Shown here piece after piece: positions 16,444-26,237 of a stretch of 64,000 bases of DNA (position 1 is its first letter; each line of letters opens with the position of its first letter). A program made the translations under genes and the position numbers. The notes beneath the pieces are model-generated. The model ran no database searches. It worked only from the letters and a program-made list of their open reading frames with translations, and was not told where the DNA came from. The DNA is from Clostridiales bacterium (GTDB taxonomy: Bacteria; Bacillota; Clostridia; Oscillospirales; Acutalibacteraceae), in assembly GCA_024690965.1 (NCBI GenBank), contig JAILOG010000013.1, positions 1 to 64,000 of the forward strand, written 5' to 3'.

Positions 16444-19383
16444 ATGAAAAATTACAGAATCAATAAAAATATATTGTGCTTGATTTTGTCTGCTTTTATG
16501 GCTTTATCGGTGACCGCCACCGCACCCGCGGTATCGGCGAAACCTAAAGCAGTAATACACAGCTTTGCGCAGTCAGCTCCGTCCGAAAGCGGATATACCG
16601 ATGTAAAATTTGCCGTGCCGAGCGTCGGCACAAGACAAGACGATCAGGCAATTCCGAATTATTACGACTCCAGAGCATATAATTTTGTTTCAACTGTCAA
16701 AAACCAGAAAGAAACAGGTATGTGCTGGGCTTTTGCGGCGGCAAGCACAGCCGAAACAAGTCTTGCCAAGTTAAACGGTTATCCCATTAACAGCGTAGAC
16801 TTGTCGGAACTTCACTTGGCTTATTATACATATAACGACGCGTACGATGCATTGGGACTTTTAAAGGGCGACAGCACAATGCCCTTTACAAGCTATCTTA
16901 CATCGGGGGGAATGCATTACACAACTGTTTTATCGCTTGCGCGCTGGACAGGGCTTATTGACGAGAACAAAAATGAAAAATTTGCCTTCTCAAACGCAGA
17001 TTCTAACTTTAGGGTAACAGATAACCGAAATGCCTACGGCAATAACGAAGCAATATTGAAAGACGCTTACTACATTTCCACAAAAGACGCCGCAGAGATA
17101 AAGAAGCTTATAATGACATACGGCTCGGCAGTGGTAGGCTTTTATTACGACGAGACTTATCTTAACAAAGATACAGCGGGTTATTGTTATATCGCAACAG
17201 GCTCGGGAGGAATAAAATCGGCTAATCACGAGGCGTGTATAGTGGGCTGGAACGACAATTTCCCTAAAACCGCGTTTTTGGGAACAAAACCGCAAAACAA
17301 CGGAGCATGGCTTTTGAAGAACAGTTGGGGAGAGAGCTTCGGCGACGCGGGATATATTTGGGTGTCTTATGAAGATACTGCTCTTTTAAATGATGACGCC
17401 TGCTTTATGACTTTTACTTCCTCAAAGCAGTATGATTATAACTATCAATACGACGGCTCAGGCAACCCGACTTCAAATTATTCAGATGGGACAGACCCTG
17501 TGAACGGCGGATTTATGGGCGGAGGGTATATGAGCAATATTTTCACCGCTCAGCACAGCGATTATCTGAATGCCGTATCTTTTGTAACATACGACCCCAA
17601 TGTAAATTACTCGATAGAGATCTATACTGATATCAGAGATAAATCCGATCCGCGTTCGGGCAAAAAAGCTTTACTGTCTCCTGTAACGGGAACCAAAAAA
17701 TACGCGGGCTATTATACGGTTCCGCTGCCAGAAAGCATAAGCCTTACAAGGGGTCAAAGATTCTCGGTGATTGTAAGATTGTATAAGGACAGAATAACAG
17801 AGCGTGTTATTTTGCCATGCGACAAAACCGAGAGCAAAGATTGGATAAAATACACCAACGAAGCTATATCAAATCAAAGCTTTTTCAGCACCAACGGTAA
17901 CACATGGTTAAATGTATCAAAAGAAAATGAAGTCAATTTCAGAATCAAAGCCTTTACATCTCACTTTATGATAGGCGAAAGCTATGACGTGAAAGTAGCA
18001 GTCAGAGGAATATCGCTTGACAAAAACTTTATAACGCTCAAAGAGGGCAACACCACGGCTTTGCACGCGGTTTATACTCCCGAATTTGCCACAAACCGTG
18101 AAACTTATTGGTATTCTTCCGACGAAAAAATCGCAACTGTTTCGTCGGGCGGCAGAGTGACCGCGATAAGCGAGGGAATAGCAACTGTATATGCCGTTGC
18201 GAAGGACGGCGGTTTTACCTCTACCTGTACTGTAAATGTAAAGCCCTACGACAACAATAACGATCCCATACCCACAAGCATGACAAGCGGAGATGTGTTG
18301 AGCATAGATGAGGCTGTGACCTTGCAGGACGGCGAAGATGTGACCGTTGTAGGTCAGGTGGTACATTCGTTCGCTTCTTCAAGCGGCGGAGAAAAATGTT
18401 ATGTAATTATAGAAGATATTATTGATAACAAAATATGCGGATTGCTTTTATATGACGATCAGTTCAGCTACGACTATAAAGACGGGGATATTATAAAGGT
18501 AACAGGAAAGATAACTACATATAAAGGCTCAAAGGAAATATACGAAATAACAAATGTTACAAAGCTTGGCGACGCGGAGCCTATACCTGCCCAAGAGGTG
18601 ACAATATCACGTCTCAGAGCTAAAGCAGACGAGTTTTTGAATGAGTTTGTGGTTTTATCTAATGTTACGCTCACAGACTACGCCGCGGACGGATATACGC
18701 TTGTTACCGACAGCACAGGTACTATCAACATATATAACGCGGAGCCTTTCCCCAACGGTATAAGCGAAGGCGACAAGATAGACCTGTTTTGTGTATTTTC
18801 TATATACGGCAACACATATCAGTTAAGAACAGGGGACTCTTCCTGCTATGTAAAATATAAAGACGACGCGTTTATTAAAGACAGCGACACCGACGTTGTT
18901 AAGATTTGTTATTACGGCGATATTAATTTAGACGGTTATGTAAAAATGGATGACGTAACAGATCTTCAAAAATACATAGCTTTGCTTGAAGATTTGGACG
19001 AAACAGCCCTTGCCGCCGCCGATGTTAATCTTGACTATGAGGTGGATATGGTAGATGTAACGGATATGCAAAAGTATATCGCAAAGCTTATGGACTCATT
19101 TACCGCGGGAGAATATTTTGAGATAGAATCAGACTCCGAAAGCGCAGAAGAGCTTAAAGCCGCGCTTGGTATACTGATAGCCGAAATAGAAAAATTTAAA
19201 GACAGTTATTATAATAACGACGACGGTTATTACACCGAGGAGTCGTTTGAAGCGTTTACGCAGGCATACGCTACGGCAATTTCCGTATATAATGACCCCG
19301 AGGCTCTTATAGATGAGCTTGAGTATGCCTATAATAATTTGGATGAGGCTATTTTGGGGCTTACCATCAACGGTCAGGAATAA
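16444..19383 (+). CDS. Secreted papain-like cysteine protease with Ig, tandem OB, dockerin and FIVAR-like modules
   Basis: 979 residues. The ATG at 16444 follows AAAAGGGGAT by 7-9 bases and opens a signal peptide. The papain-fold (C1) domain spans about 75-310 with catalytic Cys94 (KETGMCWAF), His262 (ANHEACIVGW) and Asn293 (LLKNSWGESFG). Residues about 350-515 resemble the lectin-like domain found after bacterial C1 proteases. A bacterial Ig-like group 2 domain follows (about 520-600, ISLDKNFITLKEG), then two OB-fold-like domains (about 610-815) closely related to those of the nuclease at 56967. The type I dockerin (about 823-882; DINLDGYVKMDD, DVNLDYEVDMVD) is internal, followed by a FIVAR-like three-helix segment. 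It probably digests protein outside the cell as part of a cohesin-bound complex; the substrate is unknown. Confidence 0.9.
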   Translation: MKNYRINKNILCLILSAFMALSVTATAPAVSAKPKAVIHSFAQSAPSESGYTDVKFAVPSVGTRQDDQAIPNYYDSRAYNFVSTVKNQKETGMCWAFAAASTAETSLAKLNGYPINSVDLSELHLAYYTYNDAYDALGLLKGDSTMPFTSYLTSGGMHYTTVLSLARWTGLIDENKNEKFAFSNADSNFRVTDNRNAYGNNEAILKDAYYISTKDAAEIKKLIMTYGSAVVGFYYDETYLNKDTAGYCYIATGSGGIKSANHEACIVGWNDNFPKTAFLGTKPQNNGAWLLKNSWGESFGDAGYIWVSYEDTALLNDDACFMTFTSSKQYDYNYQYDGSGNPTSNYSDGTDPVNGGFMGGGYMSNIFTAQHSDYLNAVSFVTYDPNVNYSIEIYTDIRDKSDPRSGKKALLSPVTGTKKYAGYYTVPLPESISLTRGQRFSVIVRLYKDRITERVILPCDKTESKDWIKYTNEAISNQSFFSTNGNTWLNVSKENEVNFRIKAFTSHFMIGESYDVKVAVRGISLDKNFITLKEGNTTALHAVYTPEFATNRETYWYSSDEKIATVSSGGRVTAISEGIATVYAVAKDGGFTSTCTVNVKPYDNNNDPIPTSMTSGDVLSIDEAVTLQDGEDVTVVGQVVHSFASSSGGEKCYVIIEDIIDNKICGLLLYDDQFSYDYKDGDIIKVTGKITTYKGSKEIYEITNVTKLGDAEPIPAQEVTISRLRAKADEFLNEFVVLSNVTLTDYAADGYTLVTDSTGTINIYNAEPFPNGISEGDKIDLFCVFSIYGNTYQLRTGDSSCYVKYKDDAFIKDSDTDVVKICYYGDINLDGYVKMDDVTDLQKYIALLEDLDETALAAADVNLDYEVDMVDVTDMQKYIAKLMDSFTAGEYFEIESDSESAEELKAALGILIAEIEKFKDSYYNNDDGYYTEESFEAFTQAYATAISVYNDPEALIDELEYAYNNLDEAILGLTINGQE

Positions 19384-19575
19384 AAGTGTATTTTTATAAA
19401 GTCATATAAAAACGGAGCTTTCACAAACGAAATCACCGTTGACAAAAAATGATTTTGCCGAGGGTGTATTTTTGCATATTAAAGCCTGATTAACCATAAA
19501 TATTATTAATTTTCCACGGTATAAAAAGTGACTTTTGGTTAGTATCACATATTTTATAAAAATGGAAAAAATTGC

Positions 19576-19604
19576 TTTACACGGGCTTTGCGGTGGTGTA
19601 TTAT
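19576..19604 (+). promoter_or_regulatory. Promoter of the VanW gene
   Basis: TTTACA, 17 bases, TATTAT. It overlaps the longest possible reading frame of the VanW gene, so translation must start downstream, in agreement with the TTG at 19644. Confidence 0.65.
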
Positions 19605-19643
19605 AATACTCGTTATTTTGCGGGTATATTAGGAGCGATCAGA

Positions 19644-21404
19644 TTGAAAAAATTTGAAGATAAAAATATGAAAAAGCCGGAGGCGGAGGAAATAGAGAAT
19701 GGTTCCGAAAAATCCTCTCAAAAGAAGATTATTATTTCTGTTTCCGTTGCAGTGGCACTGCTTGCAGTTCTTATTGTTGCAATAGGGATAATAGTAGGAT
19801 GTGCCGATGATAACAACGGTTCACAGAATGATACGTCTTTGATATCCGAAAGCAGTGAAGACTTTTACAGTGAGCTTTCCAAAATTAATTTGTCCGATGT
19901 TGACATTACAAATAAAACAAACAAATTTGTAAAGGGTATAACAATAAACGGCCATAACCTTGCCGGCAGCACATATAACGAGGCTTACACGTATATAGAA
20001 ACCAATTATCACGACCTGATAGAGAGAATGTCGTTTGTTATAGACTGCGACGGTAAAAAGAATACGCTTACAGAAAAAGATTTTGTTTTTAACGCGGATG
20101 TTTTAAAGGCGGTAAACGAGGCATATGCAATAAGCAGCTTTGCCCGTTCAAAGCATTTGGAAAAGCTTCCTTCAGACACCGATGTAAAGCTCGATTACGA
20201 AATTGAAGAGGAATCCATATCGATGGCAGTCGCAAAAATTGCCGAGCTCGTAGACGACAAAGCGGTAGGCGTTCAGCTTGTGTCTTTTGATCCGTCGGCT
20301 TCTTCGGGAAATCAGTTCGTTTTCAAAGACGGCGGCACGGGAAAAGCCCTTGACCGTGAAGATGTTACAAATCAGCTCAAAAAGCTTATAGACGAAGGCA
20401 AAAAAGAGGGTACGATAACCTGCACAAAAAAAGCACCGGAGGGCGGGCTTATAGCGGCTGACCTTAACAAGAAAATGTGCCTTATATCTACTTACAGCAC
20501 ATATTCAACAAATACATCAAACGCAAACCACAATATGTCTTTGGCGCTCTCTTCGGTGGACGGAACACTGCTTATGCCCGGTGAAACGTTTTCGTTCAAT
20601 GCCTGCACGGGTGACAGCAACCTTACCTCTATGGGTTATCTTACAGCCGGGGTTATTATCAACGGAAAAAGCGCCACGGGCGTAGGCGGAGGAATTTGCC
20701 AAGCGTCTACAACAATATATAACGCCGCATTGCGCGCGGGTCTTACGGTAGTGGAAAGATATCCTCACGCATGGCCTTCAACGTATGTTCAGCAGGGCTT
20801 AGACGCCACAATAGATTACCCTAACCTTGATTTAAAGCTTAAAAACAGCGACAGTTATCCCGTTTATTTTAACTGCTATATGAGTGGCACAACACTTACC
20901 TGCAACGTATACGGCGTGCCTTCAAGCGAGTGGGACGAGATAACCTGTGATTCTTGGATATCGGGCTACGGCTCGGGCGGAGACTTCTTTGTTTCGGCGT
21001 CAAGAACATTTTGGCTCAACGGTAAGGCTGTAAGAACCGAATCTCTTAAATCTTCAAATTATAATTACGGTAAATCTTCACGAAACGATGACGATGATAA
21101 TTCGTCGAAAAAATCAAGCTCAAAATCCTCAAGCAAATCTTCAAGTAAGGCTTCTTCCGGAGAATCTTCGTCTTCGATGATTGCAAGCGAAGTAATATCA
21201 TATATTTCATCGCAGGTATCTTCAAATCCTATACAAAATCTTGAAAGCAATTCAAGCATAATAAGCTTTGGTGAGTCCTCTGTATATTCATCGGATTATT
21301 CTTATGTATACTCCTCAGACTACGAAAGCACGACCGAATCATCTACCGATTATCCTTATACCGACACTGCCGCCTCAGACTATACAAGCACGCAGTCTCC
21401 GTGA
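19644..21404 (+). CDS. VanW family membrane-anchored protein
   Basis: 586 residues. The TTG at 19644 is chosen: AGGAG lies 8 bases upstream, while the later ATG at 19668 has no ribosome site. After a short charged cytoplasmic N-terminus a single membrane segment follows (IIISVSVAVALLAVLIVAIG), so the bulk is outside the cell. A YoaR-like putative peptidoglycan-binding region (about 80-250) precedes the VanW domain, with the characteristic LMPGETFSFN, GVGGGICQAS and ERYPHAWPSTY. VanW proteins accompany some glycopeptide-resistance clusters, but most, like this one, are stand-alone envelope proteins of unknown activity. The last 110 residues are an Ser/Lys- then Ser/Tyr/Asp-rich tail, probably disordered and wall-spanning. 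Confidence 0.88.
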   Translation: MKKFEDKNMKKPEAEEIENGSEKSSQKKIIISVSVAVALLAVLIVAIGIIVGCADDNNGSQNDTSLISESSEDFYSELSKINLSDVDITNKTNKFVKGITINGHNLAGSTYNEAYTYIETNYHDLIERMSFVIDCDGKKNTLTEKDFVFNADVLKAVNEAYAISSFARSKHLEKLPSDTDVKLDYEIEEESISMAVAKIAELVDDKAVGVQLVSFDPSASSGNQFVFKDGGTGKALDREDVTNQLKKLIDEGKKEGTITCTKKAPEGGLIAADLNKKMCLISTYSTYSTNTSNANHNMSLALSSVDGTLLMPGETFSFNACTGDSNLTSMGYLTAGVIINGKSATGVGGGICQASTTIYNAALRAGLTVVERYPHAWPSTYVQQGLDATIDYPNLDLKLKNSDSYPVYFNCYMSGTTLTCNVYGVPSSEWDEITCDSWISGYGSGGDFFVSASRTFWLNGKAVRTESLKSSNYNYGKSSRNDDDDNSSKKSSSKSSSKSSSKASSGESSSSMIASEVISYISSQVSSNPIQNLESNSSIISFGESSVYSSDYSYVYSSDYESTTESSTDYPYTDTAASDYTSTQSP

Positions 21405-21422
21405 TTCATAAAAATAAAAATC

Positions 21423-21465
21423 AGCCCGAACCTTTGGCTTTAAAGCATTAGGTTCGGGCTTTTTG
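21423..21465. terminator. Bidirectional terminator between the VanW gene and upp
   Basis: AGCCCGAACCT (21423-21433) pairs perfectly with AGGTTCGGGCT (21450-21460), followed by TTTTTG on the plus strand and by GATTTTTATTTTT on the minus strand. It serves the VanW gene and the minus-strand run that ends with upp. Confidence 0.9.
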
Positions 21466-21479
21466 TATGCAAATAAGTA

Positions 21480-22112
21480 TTATTTTGTTCCGAAAATACG
21501 GTCTCCGCAGTCGCCGAGTCCCGGTACGATATATCCGTTTTCGTTGAGCCTTTCATCTTTTGCCGCACAGAACAGATCCACATCGGGATGGGCCTTCGTG
21601 AGAGCCCCTATTCCTTCAGGCGCGGCGATAATGCACAGGAATTTGATACTGCGAGGATGACTTCTTTTGATTATTGTAATTGCGTCTACCGCGGAGCCAC
21701 CCGTTGCGAGCATAGGGTCAAGAACTATTACATCACGCTCATTTATATCGGAAGGCAGCTTATTGTAATACTCAACGGGCTGTAAGGTCTTTTCGTCTCT
21801 GTATAAACCGATATGACCTACCTTTGCGGCAGGAACCAAACTCAGCATACCGTCAAGCATACCCATACCTGCTCTTAATATCGGCACAAACGCGAGCTTT
21901 CTGCCTGCGATTGTTTTTGCTTTTGCGAGACCCATCGGTGTTTCTATCTCTATTTCCTCGGTGGGCAGATCTCTGGTCGCCTCATAGCACATAAGCATCG
22001 CAACCTCGCTTACAAGCTCTCTGAAAACCTTGCTGCCGGTGTTTTTATCGCGCATAAGGCTCAATTTGTGCTGAATAAGCGGATGGTCAAACACTACAAC
22101 TCTACCTGACAT
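21480..22112 (-). CDS. upp: Uracil phosphoribosyltransferase
   Basis: 210 residues, the usual length. The ATG at 22112 is preferred over 22121 because GGGAAAGG abuts the latter but is well spaced from the former. The enzyme joins uracil to PRPP to give UMP in pyrimidine salvage. It shows the PRPP-binding loop [11 protein letters not shown], the [11 protein letters not shown] substrate segment and the C-terminal uracil-binding region [17 protein letters not shown]. It is the last gene of the minus-strand run and is preceded at 20 bases by rpiB, so ribose-5-phosphate/PRPP metabolism and salvage are linked by position. Confidence 0.97.
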   Translation of the reverse strand: MSGRVVVFDHPLIQHKLSLMRDKNTGSKVFRELVSEVAMLMCYEATRDLPTEEIEIETPMGLAKAKTIAGRKLAFVPILRAGMGMLDGMLSLVPAAKVGHIGLYRDEKTLQPVEYYNKLPSDINERDVIVLDPMLATGGSAVDAITIIKRSHPRSIKFLCIIAAPEGIGALTKAHPDVDLFCAAKDERLNENGYIVPGLGDCGDRIFGTK

Positions 22113-22132
22113 TTTTATCATCCTTTCCCAAA

Positions 22133-22585
22133 TTATTCGGTTATGTTCTTTCCGTTTTCTATGTCTGTTATCATATTAACACGTCTTAAATGCTTTCCGG
22201 CTTCAAATTCGGTGTCGAGGAAAATATCGGTAAGCTTTACAGCTTTTTCCGCTGTTATAACTCTGCCGCCGAAGCATATTACGTTGGCGTCGTTGTGGCG
22301 TCTTGTCATTTCCGCTGAAAATTCGTCACTGCACATTGCGGCGCGTATACCTTTTATTTTATTTGCAGCCATGCCTATGCCTATGCCCGTGCCGCAGCAC
22401 AAAATTGCCTTTTCACATTCGCCTTTTGTTACGGCGGTTGCGGCTTTATAGGCAAATATGGGATAATCTACCGATTCTTCACTGTAAGTGCCGAAATCTT
22501 TATATTCGGTGTTTCTCTCGTCCAAGTGCTTTTTGATTGCTTCTTTAAGCTCATAACCTGCGTGGTCGCTTGCTATTGCTATCAT
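22133..22585 (-). CDS. rpiB: Ribose-5-phosphate isomerase B
   Basis: A 150-residue RpiB/LacA/LacB family enzyme that interconverts ribulose-5-phosphate and ribose-5-phosphate. The N-terminal ASDHAG, the anion-binding/catalytic [14 protein letters not shown] and the [14 protein letters not shown] motifs are all present. GGGAGG precedes the ATG at 22585. The gene lies 15 bases after tsaB and 20 bases before upp in one direction. Full-length RpiB, rather than galactose-6-phosphate isomerase, is favoured by the lone subunit and the context. Confidence 0.95.
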   Translation of the reverse strand: MIAIASDHAGYELKEAIKKHLDERNTEYKDFGTYSEESVDYPIFAYKAATAVTKGECEKAILCCGTGIGIGMAANKIKGIRAAMCSDEFSAEMTRRHNDANVICFGGRVITAEKAVKLTDIFLDTEFEAGKHLRRVNMITDIENGKNITE

Positions 22586-22600
22586 AATAAAGACCTCCCT

Positions 22601-23302
22601 TTATTTGTTCAATTGTTTTTTATTGTTTAATTCTCTTTCCGCCTGCGGCAGTCTTAAATAGTTCGGAATAAGTTGCGACGCGCTTGTGTATACTCCGTTG
22701 TTATACGCAATTTGCGCGCACAACGCAAGAGAAGACGCTTTTTGATACATGTTGACGGCTGACGGAATAACATATTTATCATTGCAAAAGAAACTATGGG
22801 CAACATAAGCACCGTCTCCAAACAGATAAACAGTGTCGCAAAAGCTTTCAAGCTCTTTTCGCAGATCACTCAGGGCTATTGCTCTGTCATCGCACAGACG
22901 CGTAAGTGTTTTTCCGTCTGATTTAAACAACGCATTGTAAACCTGGTTGCATCTTGCGTCCATAACACAGCAAATAATACCTTTGCAGTTTATTCCGCCT
23001 TGCGCAATGCACTCAAGCGTTGATATACCCACACAGGGCTTATCAAGCGCCATAGACATACCTTTAATGCACGAAATGCCTATTCTGAGTCCCGTAAATG
23101 AACCGGGCCCCTTACACACGGCAAACAAGTCTATGTCTGTAAGCTTTGTTTGAGTTGTGTTTAACAGACTTTCTACCATGGGCATAAGAGTTTGACTGTG
23201 TGTGAAGCCTGTGTTTGTATAAAATTCGCCTAAAATTTTGTTGTCATCACAAATTGCCGCGCTCGCCGAAACAGCCGACGAGTCAAGCGCTAATATTTTC
23301 AA
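22601..23302 (-). CDS. tsaB: tRNA threonylcarbamoyladenosine biosynthesis protein TsaB
   Basis: 233 residues, the usual size. It belongs to the ASKHA-fold family and acts with TsaD and TsaE to make t6A37 on ANN-decoding tRNAs. The N-terminal MKILALDSSA, HSQTLMP and VCKGPGSFTGLRIG motifs are diagnostic. TsaB is a non-catalytic scaffold for TsaD, which is not encoded in this window. The start overlaps the end of tsaE by 4 bases, so the two are translationally coupled, as in many Firmicutes. Confidence 0.95.
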   Translation of the reverse strand: MKILALDSSAVSASAAICDDNKILGEFYTNTGFTHSQTLMPMVESLLNTTQTKLTDIDLFAVCKGPGSFTGLRIGISCIKGMSMALDKPCVGISTLECIAQGGINCKGIICCVMDARCNQVYNALFKSDGKTLTRLCDDRAIALSDLRKELESFCDTVYLFGDGAYVAHSFFCNDKYVIPSAVNMYQKASSLALCAQIAYNNGVYTSASQLIPNYLRLPQAERELNNKKQLNK

Positions 23303-23721
23303 AGCTGTAAATCTCCTTCTGATTCAAATGCTCTTTCGTTATCGCTTACGCGTGTTATGTAGATCTTTATCGCATCGGGGGGCAACGCGTTTTCAATATT
23401 TTCGCTCCACTCTATTATAAGAACACCGTTGCCGATATAATCAAAAAATCCGGTAGAATAAAGGTCATCCCAGGTGTTTACCCTGTACATATCAAAGTGA
23501 TATATATTAAACCTGCCCTTGTATTCGTTAACAAGCGCGAAAGTGGGGCTTGAAACGTCGTCCTGAGAATCAAGCCCTTTTACAATTCCTCTCGTAAGGG
23601 CGGTTTTGCCCATACCCAATCCTCCGTATAGGGCGATAATCTTGTTTTTGTTAAGAGATTTGCCTATTTTATATCCGAGCTGCTCTGTTTCTTCGGGCGA
23701 GCTTGTGAAAAACTGCGTCAT
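23299..23721 (-). CDS. tsaE: tRNA threonylcarbamoyladenosine biosynthesis ATPase TsaE
   Basis: 140 residues, a complete TsaE P-loop ATPase. The Walker A motif is GGLGMGKTALTRG; SSPTFALVNEY and IYHFDMYR follow as expected, with IIEWSENI near the C-terminus. It drives the t6A37 cycle together with TsaB and TsaD. AAAGGAT lies upstream of the ATG at 23721. It starts 43 bases after the dockerin gene, without a visible promoter or terminator in the gap. Confidence 0.95.
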   Translation of the reverse strand: MTQFFTSSPEETEQLGYKIGKSLNKNKIIALYGGLGMGKTALTRGIVKGLDSQDDVSSPTFALVNEYKGRFNIYHFDMYRVNTWDDLYSTGFFDYIGNGVLIIEWSENIENALPPDAIKIYITRVSDNERAFESEGDLQL

Positions 23722-23764
23722 TAGATTAGATCCTTTTTAGTTTATTTGATTACCGATTACAGTA

Positions 23765-26215
23765 TCAATTGGAAATAGCCATCATATTAACTGCATTTTC
23801 AATAAGATTATCGTATATAACGTCTATTTGTTCCAAGGTGTAATCGGAATAGTTGTTGTAAGCTTCTTTGCACGCGTTATAGCTGTTGACAAAAATATTA
23901 AAGAATTTTTGAGGTATGTCAGAGGTGATTTTTGTTAAATATTCATATTTGTCAATTGCTTTTTTAAGCAAATCATAAGCGTTTTCTTTTCCTACGTTAA
24001 GAATCTCATATCTAAGCGTTGTATAAGCGTACATAAAGTGTGAGTTTGCGTCGTTTATTGCCTGGCAGCTGTAAGTGTAGGGATTTTCAAGAATTGTCTT
24101 TGCGTTATCAAGCTCTGATATATACAGATTCCATGATTCGGTGGTGTATCTTCCGTCGCTGTTTGTTTCATTTCCGAAAGAACCTACTACTACATTAAGC
24201 ATATCTATAACTGTGTCCAGATCCCACTCGTTTTCTGCGTCATATTCAAGATTAAACACGGCGTTACCCAAATTCTCATATGTTTTTCTCAAATTTTCAA
24301 AGGTTGCGTAAATATCGGTAATTGCGAAAACGGCGTTTTTATAGGCTGCCATAAAGGACGCATAACTATACTCGCTGTACTCCGATTCATCGCTGTAAAG
24401 CTCGAGCCAATCCCTTTGTATTAAAGCTACCCTGTGCTTTATAAGGTCACGCATATCGTTTGAGTTAAGTGTATTCTCGTCATCTGTGGTTTCGTCCGCG
24501 GCGATAACAACATCGTCGTCGCTTAAAACAACGGTACCGCCGTCCGCGGGAAATTCATTTATAAGCTTTGCGACATATTTTTGAATGTATACAACGTCTG
24601 TCATTTCAATATTTCCGCTTGTATCCACATCACCGCATATCAAACCTTCGCCTTCAAGTGAAACAAGCTTTGCGATGTATTTTTGCAGAAGAACAACATC
24701 GTTCATATCAACAGAGCCGTTTAGATCCGGGTCGCCGTATTTGTGAGATTTGGGATTTGAGTCGCTGTCGCTGTTTACCGTACCGTGCGTCGGCACAGGC
24801 TCAAACTCAAAATAAATTCTTGTGTTGCGTGAAACGTTTTTCAGAAAATAAGTGTTTCCGTAGGGATTTTCAATGTTTGTATCGTTTACGCTTACAGCGC
24901 TCAGAATATAGCCGTCGTCGGGAATAACAGAAAATGTAACATAGCCGCCGCTTGTTAAAGTGAGTTTTCCGTATGGCAAAACAGTGCCGTTACCGCCGCT
25001 GGAAACAGCAACGGTATACTGCGTTACCTTTACGCTTGAAAAATAAACCGCGATGGTGTGACTTTCGGTTATATCTTCAAACTTGTAGCTGCCGAACGCT
25101 CTTGCGGCGTCGTCCGATTTGCCGTCTATCAATACGCGCTCTATCGCGTAGCCCTCATCGGGAATAAAAATGACTTCAAAATCATCTCCGCTTTGCGCTT
25201 CGTGAACACCCGTTTCTACATTCAATCTTCCGTAACCCGAAGCGGTTACATTAATCTTTATATTTTTCTTTTTAAAAGACGCAACAACGAATACATCTTT
25301 TGTAAGAGTATCTATATCATAATTAAACTCTGTTTTTCCGGCTACCGAGTCAATGTCGGAACCGTTTATTTTAAGACTGCTTATTTCATATTCAGATTCC
25401 GCGGTCACGTTTATTTTAACAGGGCTTCCTGCCGTAATAACAGAGCTGTCATAGTCGCCTGTACTTGTGCTGTATGAAACAACGGTAGGCGTTTCAAAAC
25501 CGCATACTCCACCCGCGGATGTCTCATAAGATACTATGAAATTCATATCTGTGCTTTTTGTGTATGTGACAACTATCTCCATGTCGTCGGAAACCTTGCC
25601 GTATTCCTCTGTAAAGCTGAAGCTGCTTTCATCATCCGACCATTTTACGCTGTTAAATAAATTGGGAGAATTAATGCTGTAAACAACACGTTCGTTTATA
25701 TATATGGCAGAAACGTTAAACCCTACTGCACATTCGCAGTCAATATCACGAATATATCCGCCCTCGCGTATTTTGTATGTTATTTCATCCTCTTCGAGGT
25801 ATCCTTCGCCTTCGTTAGATACGGCAACGGTTTTCATTTCGGATGTTATCGGAACAAAGTTTACAAAAATATCGTAATCTGCGTATAAAGTAAGCGAATA
25901 TACCGCTGCAAGAGCAGAGCCGAGACGCTGCTCGTCATATACGGTGGTTTCGTAAGTGTAGCCGCCGTTTGAGGAGGGTATATGCTTCTTAAGAGAAAAG
26001 CTTTCTGTCATATAGCCCTCGTCGGGGATAAGAGAAAGCAGAAATTTTTCTCCCGCGTTTACACTGCTTATTCCGATAGGGTTAGCGGTACCGTGAGCAG
26101 ACGTGGATACATTTATCGTGCAGGTACCGTCTGCCGCCGCCGATAAGGAAATACACGGTACGGAGGATATCAATATAACAGCGGAAACTATTAATGAAAT
26201 GATCTTGTTTTTCAT
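23765..26215 (-). CDS. Secreted dockerin protein with InlB-type repeats and FIVAR-like C-terminus
   Basis: 816 residues. The ATG at 26215 is favoured over 26221 by the spacing of GAGGGGAG. After the signal peptide (KIISLIVSAVILISSVPCI) come at least four divergent InlB B-repeat-like domains up to about residue 460, recognisable by FxVIPDxGYxxxxVxVN and VYFxF endings and by GTVLPYGKLTL-type starts. An internal type I dockerin follows (about 488-550; DPDLNGSVDMND, DVDTSGNIEMTD). The C-terminal third is helical, with FIVAR-like units (ESWNLYISELDNAKTIL, LRKTYENLGNAVFNL). There is no catalytic motif, so a binding role is likely. It sits inside a housekeeping gene run: 22 bases after aguB and 43 before tsaE, with no terminator on either side. 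Confidence 0.85.
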   Translation of the reverse strand: MKNKIISLIVSAVILISSVPCISLSAAADGTCTINVSTSAHGTANPIGISSVNAGEKFLLSLIPDEGYMTESFSLKKHIPSSNGGYTYETTVYDEQRLGSALAAVYSLTLYADYDIFVNFVPITSEMKTVAVSNEGEGYLEEDEITYKIREGGYIRDIDCECAVGFNVSAIYINERVVYSINSPNLFNSVKWSDDESSFSFTEEYGKVSDDMEIVVTYTKSTDMNFIVSYETSAGGVCGFETPTVVSYSTSTGDYDSSVITAGSPVKINVTAESEYEISSLKINGSDIDSVAGKTEFNYDIDTLTKDVFVVASFKKKNIKINVTASGYGRLNVETGVHEAQSGDDFEVIFIPDEGYAIERVLIDGKSDDAARAFGSYKFEDITESHTIAVYFSSVKVTQYTVAVSSGGNGTVLPYGKLTLTSGGYVTFSVIPDDGYILSAVSVNDTNIENPYGNTYFLKNVSRNTRIYFEFEPVPTHGTVNSDSDSNPKSHKYGDPDLNGSVDMNDVVLLQKYIAKLVSLEGEGLICGDVDTSGNIEMTDVVYIQKYVAKLINEFPADGGTVVLSDDDVVIAADETTDDENTLNSNDMRDLIKHRVALIQRDWLELYSDESEYSEYSYASFMAAYKNAVFAITDIYATFENLRKTYENLGNAVFNLEYDAENEWDLDTVIDMLNVVVGSFGNETNSDGRYTTESWNLYISELDNAKTILENPYTYSCQAINDANSHFMYAYTTLRYEILNVGKENAYDLLKKAIDKYEYLTKITSDIPQKFFNIFVNSYNACKEAYNNYSDYTLEQIDVIYDNLIENAVNMMAISN

Positions 26216-26237
26216 AACCATACTCCCCTCAAATTTC

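Noticed and set aside
19644-21404. Glycopeptide resistance locus because of VanW
   Set aside because: No vanH, vanA-type ligase, vanX or vanRS is nearby; stand-alone VanW proteins are common in Clostridia.
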